Source: Steinernema hermaphroditum (taxonomy: Eukaryota > Nematoda > Chromadorea > Rhabditida > Steinernematidae). Taken from it: a DNA stretch of 64,000 nucleotides. The position numbers and the translations under genes were made by a program. This document shows positions 22,135 through 34,505 of this stretch, in pieces. The DNA lies in the NCBI GenBank assembly GCA_030435675.1, contig CM059621.1, positions 3,410,001 to 3,474,000 on the forward strand, written 5' to 3'. The first letter of the stretch is position 1, and each line of letters opens with the position of its first letter. The notes under the pieces were generated by a model. That model was not told where the DNA came from and searched no databases. It saw nothing but the letters and a program-made list of their open reading frames with translations.

Positions 22135-25121
22135 ATGACCAGTCCGGTTCCGCGGAGGATTATGGAAAGTGGGTTTGAAAGTGCATTTGGCAATTAGTTT
22201 ATTAGTGAAAGTAGTGAGAGCGAAGAAAAAGCCATAGTATCTCAACGAAAATCTGCAGATTAGCTATCCTTTTTTTTGGATCATCGAAATATTCCTGTTG
22301 GTCGACTAGATTTCATACTTAACCTACTCTAAGAATCTTGTATGCCGTTGAACTGTGAATGTACCTTCCATTCCTCAGTTTAACATACACTATCATGAGA
22401 AGCCTATTGATAGCAAAGATAACAATCTGATATCACGTGATGTGTTCACAGTATCCGTCAGATGCTTGTGATACGCTTTGAAACCCTTCCCCTCTGTACT
22501 CCTTATAATCTATTCCTGGAATTTCACATTATTTGGATTCTCAAATCCAATGACGAAACTGTTGTGTTTTTTGATTAATATTTGGCCTTCGAACGCCGAA
22601 CTCATTAGTGACTTCTGACAAAAACGTTCTTGGAATGAAAAAAATTGCTATATCCTCCCGTTGCTCATTAATCTACTTTTGTTTTTGCTATTTTTGCTTC
22701 TTTCTTAGCGAAACAGACGCACATCAAAAGACAACTGTTCGAAGGAATGTTCGATTGTAATTACAGCTCGAAAACATGCGACTATAAAGTACAAAAATGA
22801 ACAACTCTAGTAACTTACAAAGTTAACGCTTAAACTTATTCGCGACGCCTGAAAATGTAACATCGAGATGCTTGAACATTACACTGTCATCGTCGTTCAT
22901 TATTTAAATGTGATAACAACATTGCATAAAGAACGTAGAAAGTTACAAGCGCTTCGAAATGGTTTAGCAAATGCACAGTTACTCAACGCGTAGTCACTTG
23001 AATCCTCACTCATCAGAGCTTTCGAATAGCATTGAGGCATAGAAAAATGAGCTAAATAAGGCCATAGTCCACCCGAGTCGTGAATTCATGAGGCCCAGTG
23101 AAGTGAAATGAAGGATAGACCTTACATCAGTATTTAATTACAGTTCCTATTTAATTACAGTTCCACTGTAAGAGCTGATGTGTGTCATTCTTCTGTGCCT
23201 CAACCTGTCAAATAAAATCAGGTCTATCCTTTAACTTGTATAGGCTTTCGATTGTAATGTTTGACTTTCTTGCAAACCCGTAATTTTTCTGGTAGTCGCC
23301 GAACCGAACCCGGTTACAACAGATTTACAGATATACAGATTTATTGTACAATATCATATGCTTACACATAGTTGCACCCAAAGTTATCACCATCTTCGTT
23401 CGTAGTTTCTTCTTGTTGTTCTGCCGCGGAGACGATCCCCTTCAAACAATGGAGCTTCGGACCTGAGTTTCAGACGTTTGCTCTCAATATACAATATGCC
23501 CAAAGAATACTTAAATAAATGTACTTTATGTTTTTTATAATAAAAAAAATGAAAAGATGTTTTGGTGAAATGTGGAAGCCTGAAAAAGACCTGTGACTCC
23601 AGAAGCATTCCACGTCGAAGTGCGTCTCTCTATATTCGAAAGACATGCTTTCATCAGGTTCGCGATCGCTTTGTAAATGTGTTGTTAACGGTTTCTCAAC
23701 GCGCAGTGATAATTGATTCCTAACTCATCAGGGCTTTCGGATAACATTCAGCCACAGGAGGATTTGGTGAACAGACCATATACCAATGAGTTCATGAGGC
23801 CCTGGAATTTAAATGAAAGATAGACATCAGCTCTTACTGAAAGAGAGACCTTCCATTAGGTCTTACTACAGCTTGTTCTTGTTCTTTTTTTTTTGTACTT
23901 TTTCCAATGAAATTTGATATTAAGCAGTCGTGTGATATCCTTTCCTGAATCCCTTGGTGTTCCTTTAATCGTCACTCCTTTTAGTAAACCTCACCCCCCG
24001 GTCATCCAACGAACTAACGCTCGGTCTGTTCGCCGAAGCAGATGCGGACGTCACCCGACGCTATGAGGCAATACGCTCAAAAGCCGGAATTCTAAACATA
24101 GACGGCGCCGTTTTCAAGGACGTCCGGCTAGGCGAGCTAGAACTCATCGCGCCATTAGGCAATGGCGCAAGCGGATCCGTTTCGAAAATGCGCTTTACGC
24201 GAACTAATAAACTAATGGCCGTCAAGGTGCACCGAAGATGATTGAATTAATCAGGAGTTGTGCTATTTCTAGAAAATGACACGAACACACAATATGGACG
24301 AAGCGAAAAGGGTGATCATGGACTTGGAAGTCGTTTCCGAAGCTCACGTGTGTCCAAACATCATTCGATGCTATGGGTACCTCTTTGACAACTTCAATGT
24401 CCACGTTTGCATGGAACTCATGGCCACATGCCTGGACAAACTCCTCAAACGGTTAAGCGGACCTGTGCCGGAGGAAATCATCGGCAAAATCGCCGTGAGC
24501 ATAGTCAAGGCGCTGCGCTATTTAAAGGACGAGTACGGTGTTATGCATCGGGACGTTAAGCCGTCGAACATCCTTCTTGACTGGAATGGAACTGTCAAGC
24601 TCTGCGACTTTGGCATTTCTGGAAGGCTTGTCCAGTCGAGAGCCGATACAAAGGCCGGATGCATAGCTTATATGTCGGTGAGTAGGAGCATAAAAGCACA
24701 AGAACGTAAACAATATACGTTCAGCCAGAGAGGATAACGTCCAAATCGGGATACGATATTCGGGCTGACGTCTGGAGCCTCGGCATCACGCTTGTGGAAC
24801 TGGCGTCCGGCGCACATCCCTATGCCGACTTTTCGGTCGAGTTTGAGGTCCTTAGCGGGATCGTGGAGAACGACCCGCCAGCGCTCAGTACGACCGATGG
24901 GTTCACACCTCTGTTCTGCGATTTCGTCGCCCAGTGCCTTCAGAAGGAGTGCGACATGAGACCGAAGTACAAGGATTTGATGGTAATGTCCGGAACAGGG
25001 ATATGGATATCGTATGACATTGCAGAAGCACGACTTCTTCCTACTGTACGATCGCAAGCACGTCGACGTGGGCGCATGGCTCCGCCGCGTGCTCGGCGAA
25101 GAGAGTCCACACAACACTTGA
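22135..25121 (+). CDS. mek-1: MAP kinase kinase, MKK7 family
   Basis: A dual-specificity kinase expected to phosphorylate JNK/p38-type MAP kinases in stress signalling. Exons join in phase: a tentative first exon 22135-22168, then 23985-24226, 24273-24677, 24725-24982 and 25026-25121, giving about 344 residues. Kinase motifs in order: glycine loop GNGASGSV, AVK lysine, HRDVKPSN catalytic loop, DFG in LCDFGISGRL, SPE in place of APE (split by an intron), and YDIRADVWSLG. The activation loop keeps S and T (QSRADT). MDLEVV and ECDMRPKYKDL are typical of MKK7. The first exon is supported only by phase and by its donor site; frame 21991-22168 upstream of it is also open. Nematodes have two MKK7-like genes (mek-1 and jkk-1); I favour mek-1 but cannot prove it. 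Intron 1 is 1.8 kb and holds repeats. Confidence 0.85.
22975..23840 (+). repeat. Two diverged direct repeats in MKK7 intron 1
   Basis: About 150 bp at 22975-23115 and 23685-23830 share ACTCATCAGAGCTTTCG or ACTCATCAGGGCTTTCG, TTCATGAGGCCC and ATGAAAGATAGAC-like blocks in the same order. Between them lies a short inverted-repeat unit, AAGGATAGACCT (about 23112) and AGGTCTATCCTT (about 23221), enclosing a doubled TATTTAATTACAGTTCC-like unit. They look like remnants of one MITE-like family. Confidence 0.55.
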
Positions 25122-25261
25122 AATCTCCTCTTCACTTGAAACTTTCCTAGGGCTCAAAAATGGCCTCTTTATGCAGCACAAAGGCGGGGTTGTTGAAAAT
25201 GCGAAAAATAATACATTTGGAATGTCGACATACGTTAGTAAAACGAGATATGGTGAGAATT

Positions 25262-26288
25262 TCAAAGCTCAGGAGATCTTTCGAGATCGGGACTACTGCA
25301 ATCGACGCAATTGCAACGGTCATACTCCGCTTGCTTGAGGTAGAAATCGAGAAGCGCGTCAGGGAACCGACGACGCACTTCCAAGTAGTTCATCTGCTGA
25401 CGTTTACCGCTGACTTCGATGTTGAACACAATTGATGCGGATACTTCAGCTGCGGTTCCAGGCGTACCACTGACTACTGAGATCACTTTCGCTGACTTGC
25501 GTTCCATGTACTCCTTGAACAACTGCCGATGCTGCTTCTTCATCCGATCGTAGGGTTCGTAGTTGCTACTGAAACAGAAATTAGTGAAAACCACCATATT
25601 ATTCATGCGTTCTCTTCGCTATTGCTGTTCCTTTACTCGAGCAAGCTTAATGAGAGCTGTTGAATAGTGCGGCGCTACAGGTTTGGGGACAATATCCTCC
25701 CAAAAATCTTGGTATTGCGAGATTAGAGTATCCAGGATAGGATTGACACTTGCCTCGATTCGAGACCCAGTTCGAGTCGCGTTTTTTGCAATCCGACTCT
25801 ATGAGTCGACGGTTTCTGAGTCAAATGTCAACCCTAAACCAGTGCTACCCGTTCCAACGTATCAAAACGTATTGCTGCATCCTAAGTGAGGCATGCGACT
25901 GACCGATATCTTGCTTAATCAAACAGAAACGGAACTCACTTCCACTGAACACGACACACCACCTTCCTACTGCCACCGACGAAGCAAATTTCCTCCCCAA
26001 GAACCGCTTTCACGTCTTTGCAGTGCTGCACGAAGCCGATATCTTGTTTGTCGTCCACTTGCTCCCGCTCCGGCTGCTGGAGAGCGTTCTCGTCGTCTTC
26101 GCTCTGACAGGCTGTAAACGAGAAGCAATTACACGGATGTGATTACTGTAAACAAACGTACGTGAGCTGAATTCATAATCACGAGGATCCGCACGATTCT
26201 TCTTCGAAGGAACAGGAGCACTTTGGCATGCTTCGGAAGCGGTTGCCACCGTCGTCTTGCAGCCTCGCCGACCTCGTTTGCGACCCAT
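25262..26288 (-). CDS. Small chromo/chromo-shadow-like protein (tentative)
   Basis: Three exons join in phase: 26288 to about 26162, about 26113-25942, and about 25569-25262, for about 200 residues. The N-terminus is basic (MGRKRGRRGCKT) and would suit nuclear targeting. Two segments show the pattern of a beta-sheet followed by an aromatic and acidic helix, as in chromo or chromo-shadow folds: VVCRVQW...FKEYMER and IVFNIEVSG...LLDFYLKQAEY. This assignment rests on pattern only. The gene is convergent with the MKK7 kinase gene, which ends 140 bp away, so their 3' ends nearly meet. Confidence 0.5.
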
Positions 26289-27974
26289 GTGCACGATCTG
26301 AAATGAACAAATTTGTCGAGAAGCAATGGGGGAACAACAAAAATGCGAACGAGCACGCACTTAAACTGTAGAGTAAGAGTTCAGAGAATAGAGCGTTTAG
26401 TTAAACAATCGCAATAAAATGCTAAAACAAGAACATGCCAAGAAGAGTCAGGGGAAATTCCTGCATGGTGCAAATCTTCCAAATTCCAAACCATCCAAAC
26501 CAAATGCGAATTCCGCATCGCGAAAAACATCGACATTGTAAAACAGGCATGGGAAGCAAATAAATAAACACGACAAGCTACTGTACCGGTGCGTAAAATA
26601 TAAATCAAACAAAACGAACACCACAGGAGCTTTCCGACCAAACAGTGAAGCGTAAATTGAAAAGCTGCGCATCGATCACTAACAGGGTCATATCTTGATC
26701 ACTGAACCTAAATCACCGTTCTAAACTTCAAAGAATAGCAAGTAGCGAATTGATCTACACGATATGCACTGGCGGAATAAATTTACTATCAACTATTCGG
26801 TCGAAAACTTGTGAACCCTTCCGTAAAAGAACCACTCCACTTGACGCAGCAGGACGGTTGAAATACGAAAAATGAATGAAACTCCGCCGAAATTTCGTGA
26901 AATGTGAATTGCGAAACAAGCAGACACAGCGTGCTGAATATTCAGGTATATCGTGCCGGGAGTATCAGACTGATACGCTATTCTTCGATGGAAAAACAAA
27001 ATGCGCCAATTCAGATCAATATTGATGGTGATAAGGTGCAAAATGCCTTTTCCGTGCGCGTTCTCTCTCTTTTTCTCTGAAAATTAATCGGGAAAACACG
27101 AAAATCGGGGTGACTTGCGACATTTCACCGGAGGTATTAAAAATTCACAAAATACGCCTTAGCTGAATATCCAGAGCATGCACACCGCCTTCGAATAGTA
27201 CACGATGGCCCATATGAAGGCCATCTAGACAGTCTAGAAGTCTAAAAAGAGTCTAGAAAGCCATTCAGAGATTCAGACCGATGAGTCGGTTCTTTAGAAG
27301 ACTGGTTCTTTCACTTTTAGCTTCTTTTTCTCGTTTTCCCATCGGTCTCACGATTCGGAAATGACATTTCAGACTTCTGTCAAACTGCCCCTTTTTGGCC
27401 ACCCTATATTCGCCTATAGGATATTTGTTTGTCAAAAAGGTAAATATGGACTTATGTCAACACCGATGTACATGTGGAGTCAAATTTTTAAAGCGAACAC
27501 CACCATGTGCTTAATCATTTTAAGTGATAGTAGCTTTTACGGCCCTATAGCGAGAATCATGTATTTTCGATCAACACCTGGGAGCTATAATATTCAGGAC
27601 GGAATGGGAATGATAATGTGCTCAGAACAGGTTTTCTGCACACTTATTTTGTGTCATTCAGCACAGTCACATTTCCATATTATCGTGGGGATTTAACTTT
27701 TTCTTTTCCTAAAATTCAGACAAAAACGGATTTTGCACAAAATGAGCAAAATGTTTTCTTAAAATTGCAACAGTTTTATATTAAACGATGAGTGATATGA
27801 TGAAAGATGATCTCTGAATACTGTGAACTGCTCTGTAAATATGAAGATTCGCATTATACCTAAAATTTATGTCCCTCCACATCATCTGATATGATGTGAT
27901 CAAGACGATTCAGTGCAGCTCGTGCGGTACATCACAAAATCACATCATCAATGCCTCCCAATCAACAGCGATAA
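26289..27974. other. Intergenic, nothing firm
   Basis: Short frames only. At about 27225-27260 the unit AGTCTAGAA occurs several times in direct orientation. No RNA gene or further exon was recognised. Confidence 0.45.
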
Positions 27975-28891
27975 TTAATAGGCATCGACCCGGTAGCAAG
28001 CAAGGCACGTTGTGTGCCAGCTGATCGCGCCACAACGCAAACCAGGAACAGAAGACGCGGGAGAACGAGTCGAGCGAAGAGACACATCTTCCTGCTTATC
28101 GCTGATTGGCTCCCACGACACAAAGAAACACTCGCACTCGGCGATTGCACTTTCCTCCGTCTCACCGCCCCTGTCCTGCGCCCAAGTTGTAATCGATTGA
28201 CACAGGGCGACAACGGCAACTCGGATCGACCACACAAGCGTACAGGCATGCGGCCAGCTTTCGTGTCCAGTTTTTCGGATCGTTTCCTCCAGCCGCTGCC
28301 AGTTTGCCGCGTTTAGGCTCCCGCAGCGATCGACGACCAGTTTACCCAACCAGTCTCGTTTCGTCGATTCCGCCAGCGCCAGGTACCTTTCCTTGTGTTT
28401 GTTTTGTATTTCATGCTCGAACGAAGTGCGTGCAGCGTAATCGGAGATGCCCGTGGGGTGATTTTGGTGAAATATGGTCCCACAACGCGTGCCCTTCGAC
28501 AAGCCTAGCAACCACTCGTATTTCTCCCATATGTCACCACCTACTGTGAGGCGTCGGACGACGTGTGTGTGCGAGAGCGAGCACAGCACAGTGCGAGAGT
28601 ACGACTATGCCACGCGCAGAGCCCGGCCGTGGTCGTTTGCAGTTGCGCATCTGTCAGTATCGCGCTGACCAGCTTCTTCGATCGTGCCGCTTTGATTTTT
28701 CCGCCTCTTTTGTGCGTTCCTTCCGTTTTCCCACATTGCGAAACGTAATCAACTGCACAGGGGAAGTGTGTACGTGTGTGGCTGTGTTCGACGCGCGTAT
28801 CGTACTTGTTTTATTCTGTTGTGTGAAGCCCGTCTTCGCAGGTATTGCTGTTAATCTTTGCGCATTCCGTATGGGACCTATTTCGCGATAG
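27975..28891. other. CpG-rich stretch with an unsupported 204-codon frame
   Basis: A minus-strand frame at 27975-28589 (204 codons) and several plus-strand frames overlap in GC-rich sequence. Composition (many C, W, R) does not look like a folded protein and no family is recognised. The base composition resembles the GC-rich island before the MKK7 gene, so this may be a regulatory region, possibly of lin-23 downstream. Confidence 0.35.
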
Positions 28892-29639
28892 TTGCTACAA
28901 AGCGGGCCTAGAGAGACAACATGAACTCACCCTATTTCGCGATACTTCAAAGTTGATAGACGAGCTTGAAAAAACTGGCCTGGACAAACAACATGAACTC
29001 GCTCAGCGGATTGCCAATCCGACAGTACAGATAGCAATTGTTACCCTACTTCCGCAATTGCTTACTTCAACAAAATTGGTTGTAATTTTATAATTGTTAC
29101 CAGTAGCAATAAGGAAGTACGTTTGGATTAACACTTTCAGGTTCTTCTTGTTTACGTTACAGCCAACATATTTCCTGGTTTAGTTGCAAAATCGTTTGCA
29201 GAAGGGTCCTGCGAAATTTGAGAATGCATTTTACTGTTTTACTGTGCGAAAGTTTTGCGTGGAATGGTGCATCTCATTCTGCTGCGAAATGTGATTCTTA
29301 GGCTCTAGATACACCAACACGACATCGAATATGGTACCTCCCTGTAGTTGAGTCTTCAGAACAGCGCGATCTACATTAATTGAGGTGATAAGCAGCGCAA
29401 ATTGCGGTGCAAACGGGTCGAATGTAACGATGCACGTCTGTAAGATGCAGTTGGCACGGAACGCCCAAACGCCTGCGCTTCTTAAATAATCGTTAGCTCC
29501 TTTGCAAACGCTTCAGAAGCGGGACCTGTAATTACGGGAAGAGATATTCTTTCCACGGCAATGCCATTTTGCCGCCAGTAGCACTTCTTTTATCCGTAGC
29601 CTGTTGGTCTTTTCACCGGCTATCATTCGGACAAACCCC
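28892..29639. other. Intergenic, nothing seen
   Basis: GAACTCACCCTATTTCGCGA-like and GAACTCGCTCAGCGGA-like short repeats occur at about 28923-29000; otherwise nothing is recognised. Confidence 0.4.
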
Positions 29640-29935
29640 GCTTACGGCAGCTTCGGAGCTCGCATCTGTTCCGGAGAAATGATCCAAAAGCTGAGTCTTC
29701 GATCTCAAAGTTGTGCCTTTGCTGGTGGTGATGTCTTCAGTCGTCGGCGGCCGACGGGTAACATCTCACGCTGCCGGATTCCTGACGCCGGGCCTATTTT
29801 TGTCAGCAGTGGTGGTATTTCAGCTTACGATTGTTCCAATTCCTTCTGAATGCCTGAACAGTCACAACTGCGACAGAATTTTCCGTCAGACCAACCGGAC
29901 GCTCCGAGAACGAAATCGCAACAAATCCATAGGAA
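29640..29935 (+). repeat. Diverged copy of the dispersed repeat superfamily
   Basis: The sequence from about 29800 to 29925 matches the reverse complement of 4020-4160. In the same order one finds GTTCCAATTCC, then GAACAGTCACAACTGC, then GTCAGACCAACCGGACGCTC, where the 4-kb copy has GTCTGACCAACCCGACGCTC. Translated in one frame, both copies also share NTHNC or NSHNC and TLRER, so the similarity is not limited to short words. Confidence 0.6.
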
Positions 29936-30066
29936 AGATGGTCAAGCATTTGAAGAGTAGCAGGACACCTGAATAGAATGCAGACACTGAATTACGAAGA
30001 CACTGAATATATTCAGACGCCAGGACTCCTCTTGAACTGCAAGATAAAAGTCACCCGTTTAGCGAA

Positions 30067-30508
30067 ATGGTGGAAGATGCTAAAAGAAGAATTTCGCTGG
30101 AACCCCACTTTTTGGACTGTCATCGTTCAAAAAGACGAGCATTTTCGGTCTTGCCTTACAATGAAATCGAAGCTCAGCCTCTAGAGGATTGGGTAAGCGT
30201 GGCAGACTTCTCAACGTTAATCGAAGATGATATGGTATGGAATCTATGTTACCGGGAAAACCTCACTGGTTTTTAGCGAGAAGAGACCACGACTGTCTTC
30301 TCCCAATTGTGAACACATAGGGCGAAATCGTGGTGGGGTTCACTCATTCAAAATCAGTTCAAAAAAAGTGGGGAACGATGAATCTTTTAGCAAGGCTGTG
30401 CACTACTCCACAGAGCCAGAGCAACCTTCGAGGCTTCCAGGAGAAAGCCATATAACTGAACTCACCTTTTCCTGTTTTGGAGGATTCTTGAGCAAGAAGA
30501 CTTCGTAG
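30067..30508 (+). CDS. Unrecognised possible two-exon gene
   Basis: Two open frames, 30067-30192 and about 30280-30508, could join by a GT donor after GAGGATTGG and an acceptor near TTTTTAGCGAG. The product would be about 115 residues, basic, rich in S and K, with EAQPLEDW near the junction. The acceptor is not the best consensus. No domain is recognised; it may be a fragment of a larger gene or chance. Confidence 0.25.
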
Positions 30509-30523
30509 AATGTAGAATTTCTA

Positions 30524-30672
30524 AAAAGTTCTACCGTTAACGTTTGGGACGAAGTTATTTAAGAAATAACCCTTAATACAGATGTCCTCTATAAATGCTG
30601 CTTTAGCCAGGAATGTAGCGCCAAAAGAGACGAAGTTATTTAAGAAGTTCTACCGTTAACGTTTGGGACGAA
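30524..30672 (+). repeat. Short direct repeat pair
   Basis: AAGTTCTACCGTTAACGTTT plus GGGACGA occurs at about 30528 and again at about 30643. GACGAAGTTATTTAAGAA occurs once after the first copy and once just before the second. This looks like a local duplication of about 110 bp with part exchanged. Confidence 0.55.
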
Positions 30673-30886
30673 TACAACGAAAGCTCAAGCAATCATATGG
30701 GACAATGCATAGATGTCAACTCGATGCCACAATGCATCACAGTTTACAGTAACACATTGACATCCTCTGCTGTCGTCCTCTATCTCTATATCTGTTTATT
30801 TGAATTTCGAGCACAAATCGGCGATTGCCAATGCTTAACTACCGAGCATCTAAACGTGCTAAACCTCTTTCGCGTTTCTCACATTA

Positions 30887-30900
30887 TTCCTCTCTTCCAG
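30887..30900 (+). promoter_or_regulatory. Probable splice-leader acceptor of lin-23
   Basis: TTCCTCTCTTCCAG, a pyrimidine tract ending in CAG, lies 13 nt before the start ATG at 30914. No upstream coding exon fits it, so a trans-splice acceptor is the simplest reading; a cis acceptor from a non-coding exon is the alternative. Confidence 0.5.
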
Positions 30901-30913
30901 ACAGTTCAGGACG

Positions 30914-33900
30914 ATGTCTCTACCTGTGGGTTTTGATCATGCACATGGATCAGGATCTGCAGTCAACGATGACCCCAGTGCGTCTGCCATGGTAGCAAAA
31001 TGTTTGCACATATGATTCACGTCAATGAACCTTTTTAGGACACGTCGGATATGCTGGGCGCCCTGACACTTGGAGACGGTTCAGAGAACTTCTCCGACGC
31101 CTACCTCTCGGAACGTCAGCAAATCAGCGACCGTTTCACGCAGTACACCGAAAAGGAGCAACTGGATCTGATGAAAGTGCTCGTGTTCAAGATGTGCCAC
31201 TATCAGCATGGTGTCCTCGACAGCATACTGCAACCTATTCTGAAGCGGGATTTCATCAAGTTATTACCACGTGAGTTGCTCTATTTTGTCACTTTTCAAA
31301 GCTAAAAAGCATTCATAAGTGAGAAATGAACTGCGGAAACGTTAAAGAAGAGTTCACTAATTGTTTTTGTTTTTCATTTTGCTGTGAAGTGGAACGATCA
31401 AATGAGAGAGTGTTTACTAGACCACTCTCGGTCAAGGGGTATTACGCATAGCACACGGGGTATATATGGACACATATAGGCACAGACAGTCTCGAGGCCG
31501 ATGATATACAGGTGTGCACTCCACGACGTATTTGTTAGTGGATCTGACTAGGGGTCTTGAGGATAATTCAGCCTTCTGTTACCTCGTGGATTAAACAAAA
31601 GGCCACGGGATAACAAGAATTCACAGAAAAAGAAGAAATTCACTTACTCATCAGTCCCGAAACGATTTTATGGCAAAATCTGATCAATTCGGAAATCGCA
31701 AAAACAAACGTTCCACATCTCGCAATACAAAAGACATACAATGACAACTTAAATAATGCCCGGAAATCAGGCTAGAGATAAGCTCATGGACTGCTAAGTT
31801 CGTTACAGACGAATTAACATCAAGGTCTAAAATAGTATTCTGTCGCCATAAGGGTCATCCACGTCACAATCACTTTTCAAAAACAGTGCGTTTTTTTGGC
31901 CGTGAACCACTTCTTAATATGAGACATCTATTCAGCTGTTTCAAACATTAATTCACTAAAAAGAAGACCTAGGTAGGTTAATCATCAACGTATTTCGTGG
32001 CTTTTGTTGATTAGTATCGCAAAACGTTGCTGCATGGTGGCGGGCCGCAGTCACACCCATATGAGCATGAGGTCATCGCGGGTCTCGACTGGATTGCCCT
32101 GTCGCCTTTCTCGACGTGGTTGGCATATTGAGACGCGCACGGCACGGCGCCTTAGCACGTCGTGCTCTCAGCCATGTCAGACACGGAAAGCATGTGGGAA
32201 GATGCGGAAGAAGAGGAGGAACCGCCTTTTGGGAAATGACTTTTTGTCGGTCAGATACTAACTGAATGCGTTTTAGCTAACATCGCGGAATGCGTCTTAC
32301 AATACCTCGACTACAAATCGCTTTGCGCCTGCGAGCAGGTCAGCCATCAGTGGAGAAAAATCATCGCTCAGGGAAAACTGTGGCGGAAACTTATCGAGCG
32401 AAAAGTCATCGTCGACCCACTGTGGAAAGGCCTAGGACCGAAGCGTGGATGGTATGTCCAAATATCGATTTTGCCAAGCTTATGTGCCACTTTAGGGATC
32501 GATACCTGTTCGTCAACAATGACACCGCCCTGCGGCTTATCGATGAGGCCTTAACGGCGAATGCTTCCCTGAGACAGAGGTTTGAGGCGTCGAAAATCCC
32601 TACCGAATACTTGCACATACCCAACGAGTGGCATCTTCATAAGTGGTATCGATCGCTTTATCCGGATATAGAGAAGGATATCGAAAAGATCGAAGATAAT
32701 TGGAGGAATGGAAGGCATAGACTTGAGAGAATCAACTGTCAGTCGGAGAACAGCAAAGGTAGAACGTTCCCAAAGAATTGTAGCCATTCCAGCCATACTT
32801 ATAGGGGTGTACTGTCTTCAGTACGACGACAACAAAATAGTGTCCGGACTTCGAGACAACACAATCAAAATCTGGGGCAGTGCAAACAGGGAGCGTATAC
32901 AAACGCTTACAGGACACTCAGGCTCAGTGCTGTGCCTACAGTATGACGAGCATGTGATAGCCAGTGGCAGCAGTGATGCAACAGTAAGGTGAGTCTCCTG
33001 TTTTCGAAGACATCAATAAGCATTCTTCTAGGATATGGGACGTCGAAACCGGCGAGCAACTGAACACCCTCATCCATCATGGTGAAGCGGTGCTGCATCT
33101 ACGATTCCAGAACGGAATGATGGTTACTTGCTCGAAGGACAGAACAATCGCTGTGTGGGATATGGTGTCGCCGCAAGAGATCAATCTTAGGAGAACCCTA
33201 GTCGGGCATAGAGCCGCTGTCAATGTCGTTGATTTTGATCAGCGGTACATTGTCTCCGCCAGTGGCGATAGAACTATCAAGGTACGTAGCCGCCTTTATA
33301 CGCAAAGCCATGGATACGAGAAGTTCTATGGCAGGATAGGGGGCCCATGAACCGGAGTAGATGTCCGGACTAGCCTACGCATTTTTCAAGCCTATCGGGG
33401 ATAGCTGACATGAATTTGGCAGGCCGTTCTTATGCGTCGGCTATTCCGGAGGGCTCTCCTATTATGTATTCAAGCTTTGGGTATGACAGATGGTAGTCAA
33501 CGACGTACAGATAATCAGGTTTGGCCTGGCGACAGTCATCGCGCTCTTTCAGTTAACTATGACTGAGAAGTACAAATCTAATACAAATAATAATGCAAAA
33601 CAAAAATGTATATATGGGAGCCACTCAGGATTCGCTTTTCTGGCAAACCATTTGCTTCTTAAGACTGAAACCTCTGTGATATATCATCATAACTGTGCAT
33701 TTGCAGGTGTGGAATGCCTCAAACTGTGAATTTGTGCGGACACTGAACGGACATCGAAGAGGAATCGCATGTCTTCAATACCGAGACGGTCTCATCGTCT
33801 CAGGATCCAGTGACAACACCATCCGTCTCTGGGATATCCATTATGGCAACTGTTTGCGCGTGTTGGAGGGTCACGACGAACTGGTGCGATGCATCCGATT

Positions 33901-34421
33901 CGACTCCAAGAGGATAGTTTCCGGAGCGTATGATGGGTGAGTACGTGCTTCGCCTTCATCAAAATAACATTGCCATATAGAAAAATCAAAATCTGGGACC
34001 TCAAAGCTGCTCTCGATCCCCGTTCAACTCAGGCTGCCATCTGTTTGAAGACTCTAGTTGTATGTTATCTGAGCGGCTTTTTCCATGCAACGTGAGCTTT
34101 AGGAGCACACCGGAAGAGTGTTCCGTCTTCAATTCGACGAATTCCAAATCGTCAGCAGCTCCCATGACGACACAATCCTAATCTGGGATTTCTTGAATGC
34201 CGATGAAAGTAAGTATAGCCAGCTCATATAGTGTCCATGACAACGCTTCAGGCGCACCTCTCCCCAGCGGCCACCCACCGCGGCCACCGCCACCGGCAAA
34301 CGCCATCGCGGCAGTAGGTGACGCACAAGGAGATCCAGCAGCAGCGGGTAACGACAACGACGACGATGAGGACGACGATCAGGATCCAGATCCTCAGCAG
34401 GCTGTACAGATTGATGATTGA
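30914..34421 (+). CDS. lin-23: LIN-23 / beta-TrCP F-box WD40 protein
   Basis: Substrate receptor of an SCF E3 ubiquitin ligase; by homology it recognises phosphodegrons in targets such as beta-catenin and cell-cycle regulators. Ten exons join in phase to 588 residues: 30914-30991, 31039-31270, 32277-32451, 32496-32758, 32805-32988, 33032-33281, 33707-33936, 33981-34059, 34103-34208 and 34252-34421. Order of parts: the dimerisation (D) region around residues 50-85 ([17 protein letters not shown]), the F-box around 105-150 ([24 protein letters not shown]), a linker with [12 protein letters not shown], and seven WD40 repeats from [14 protein letters not shown] to [13 protein letters not shown]. 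The tail is proline-rich and then acidic ([15 protein letters not shown]). Intron 2 is 1.0 kb and intron 6 is 425 bp; the others are about 40-60 bp. All splice sites are canonical and the gene looks intact. Confidence 0.95.
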
Positions 34422-34499
34422 TGTTGTCGATGTTATTTATTTCATTTTACGACATTCTCGCGTGTTGTATATTTTTGCAGCTGATTTGAGTCCAAATGT

Positions 34500-34505
34500 A
34501 ATAAA
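34500..34505 (+). terminator. Poly(A) signal of lin-23
   Basis: AATAAA lies 79 bp after the lin-23 stop codon, within AT-rich sequence and followed by an ordinary intergenic stretch. It is the first such hexamer after the stop. Confidence 0.6.

Noticed and set aside
27975..28589. 204-codon minus-strand frame
   Set aside because: Long only because the region is GC-rich; composition is unlike a folded protein, there is no family resemblance and competing frames lie on the other strand.
32004..32261. Extra lin-23 exon inside intron 2
   Set aside because: Open frame exists, but it has no donor or acceptor that keeps phase, and the flanking exons already join in frame as in beta-TrCP.
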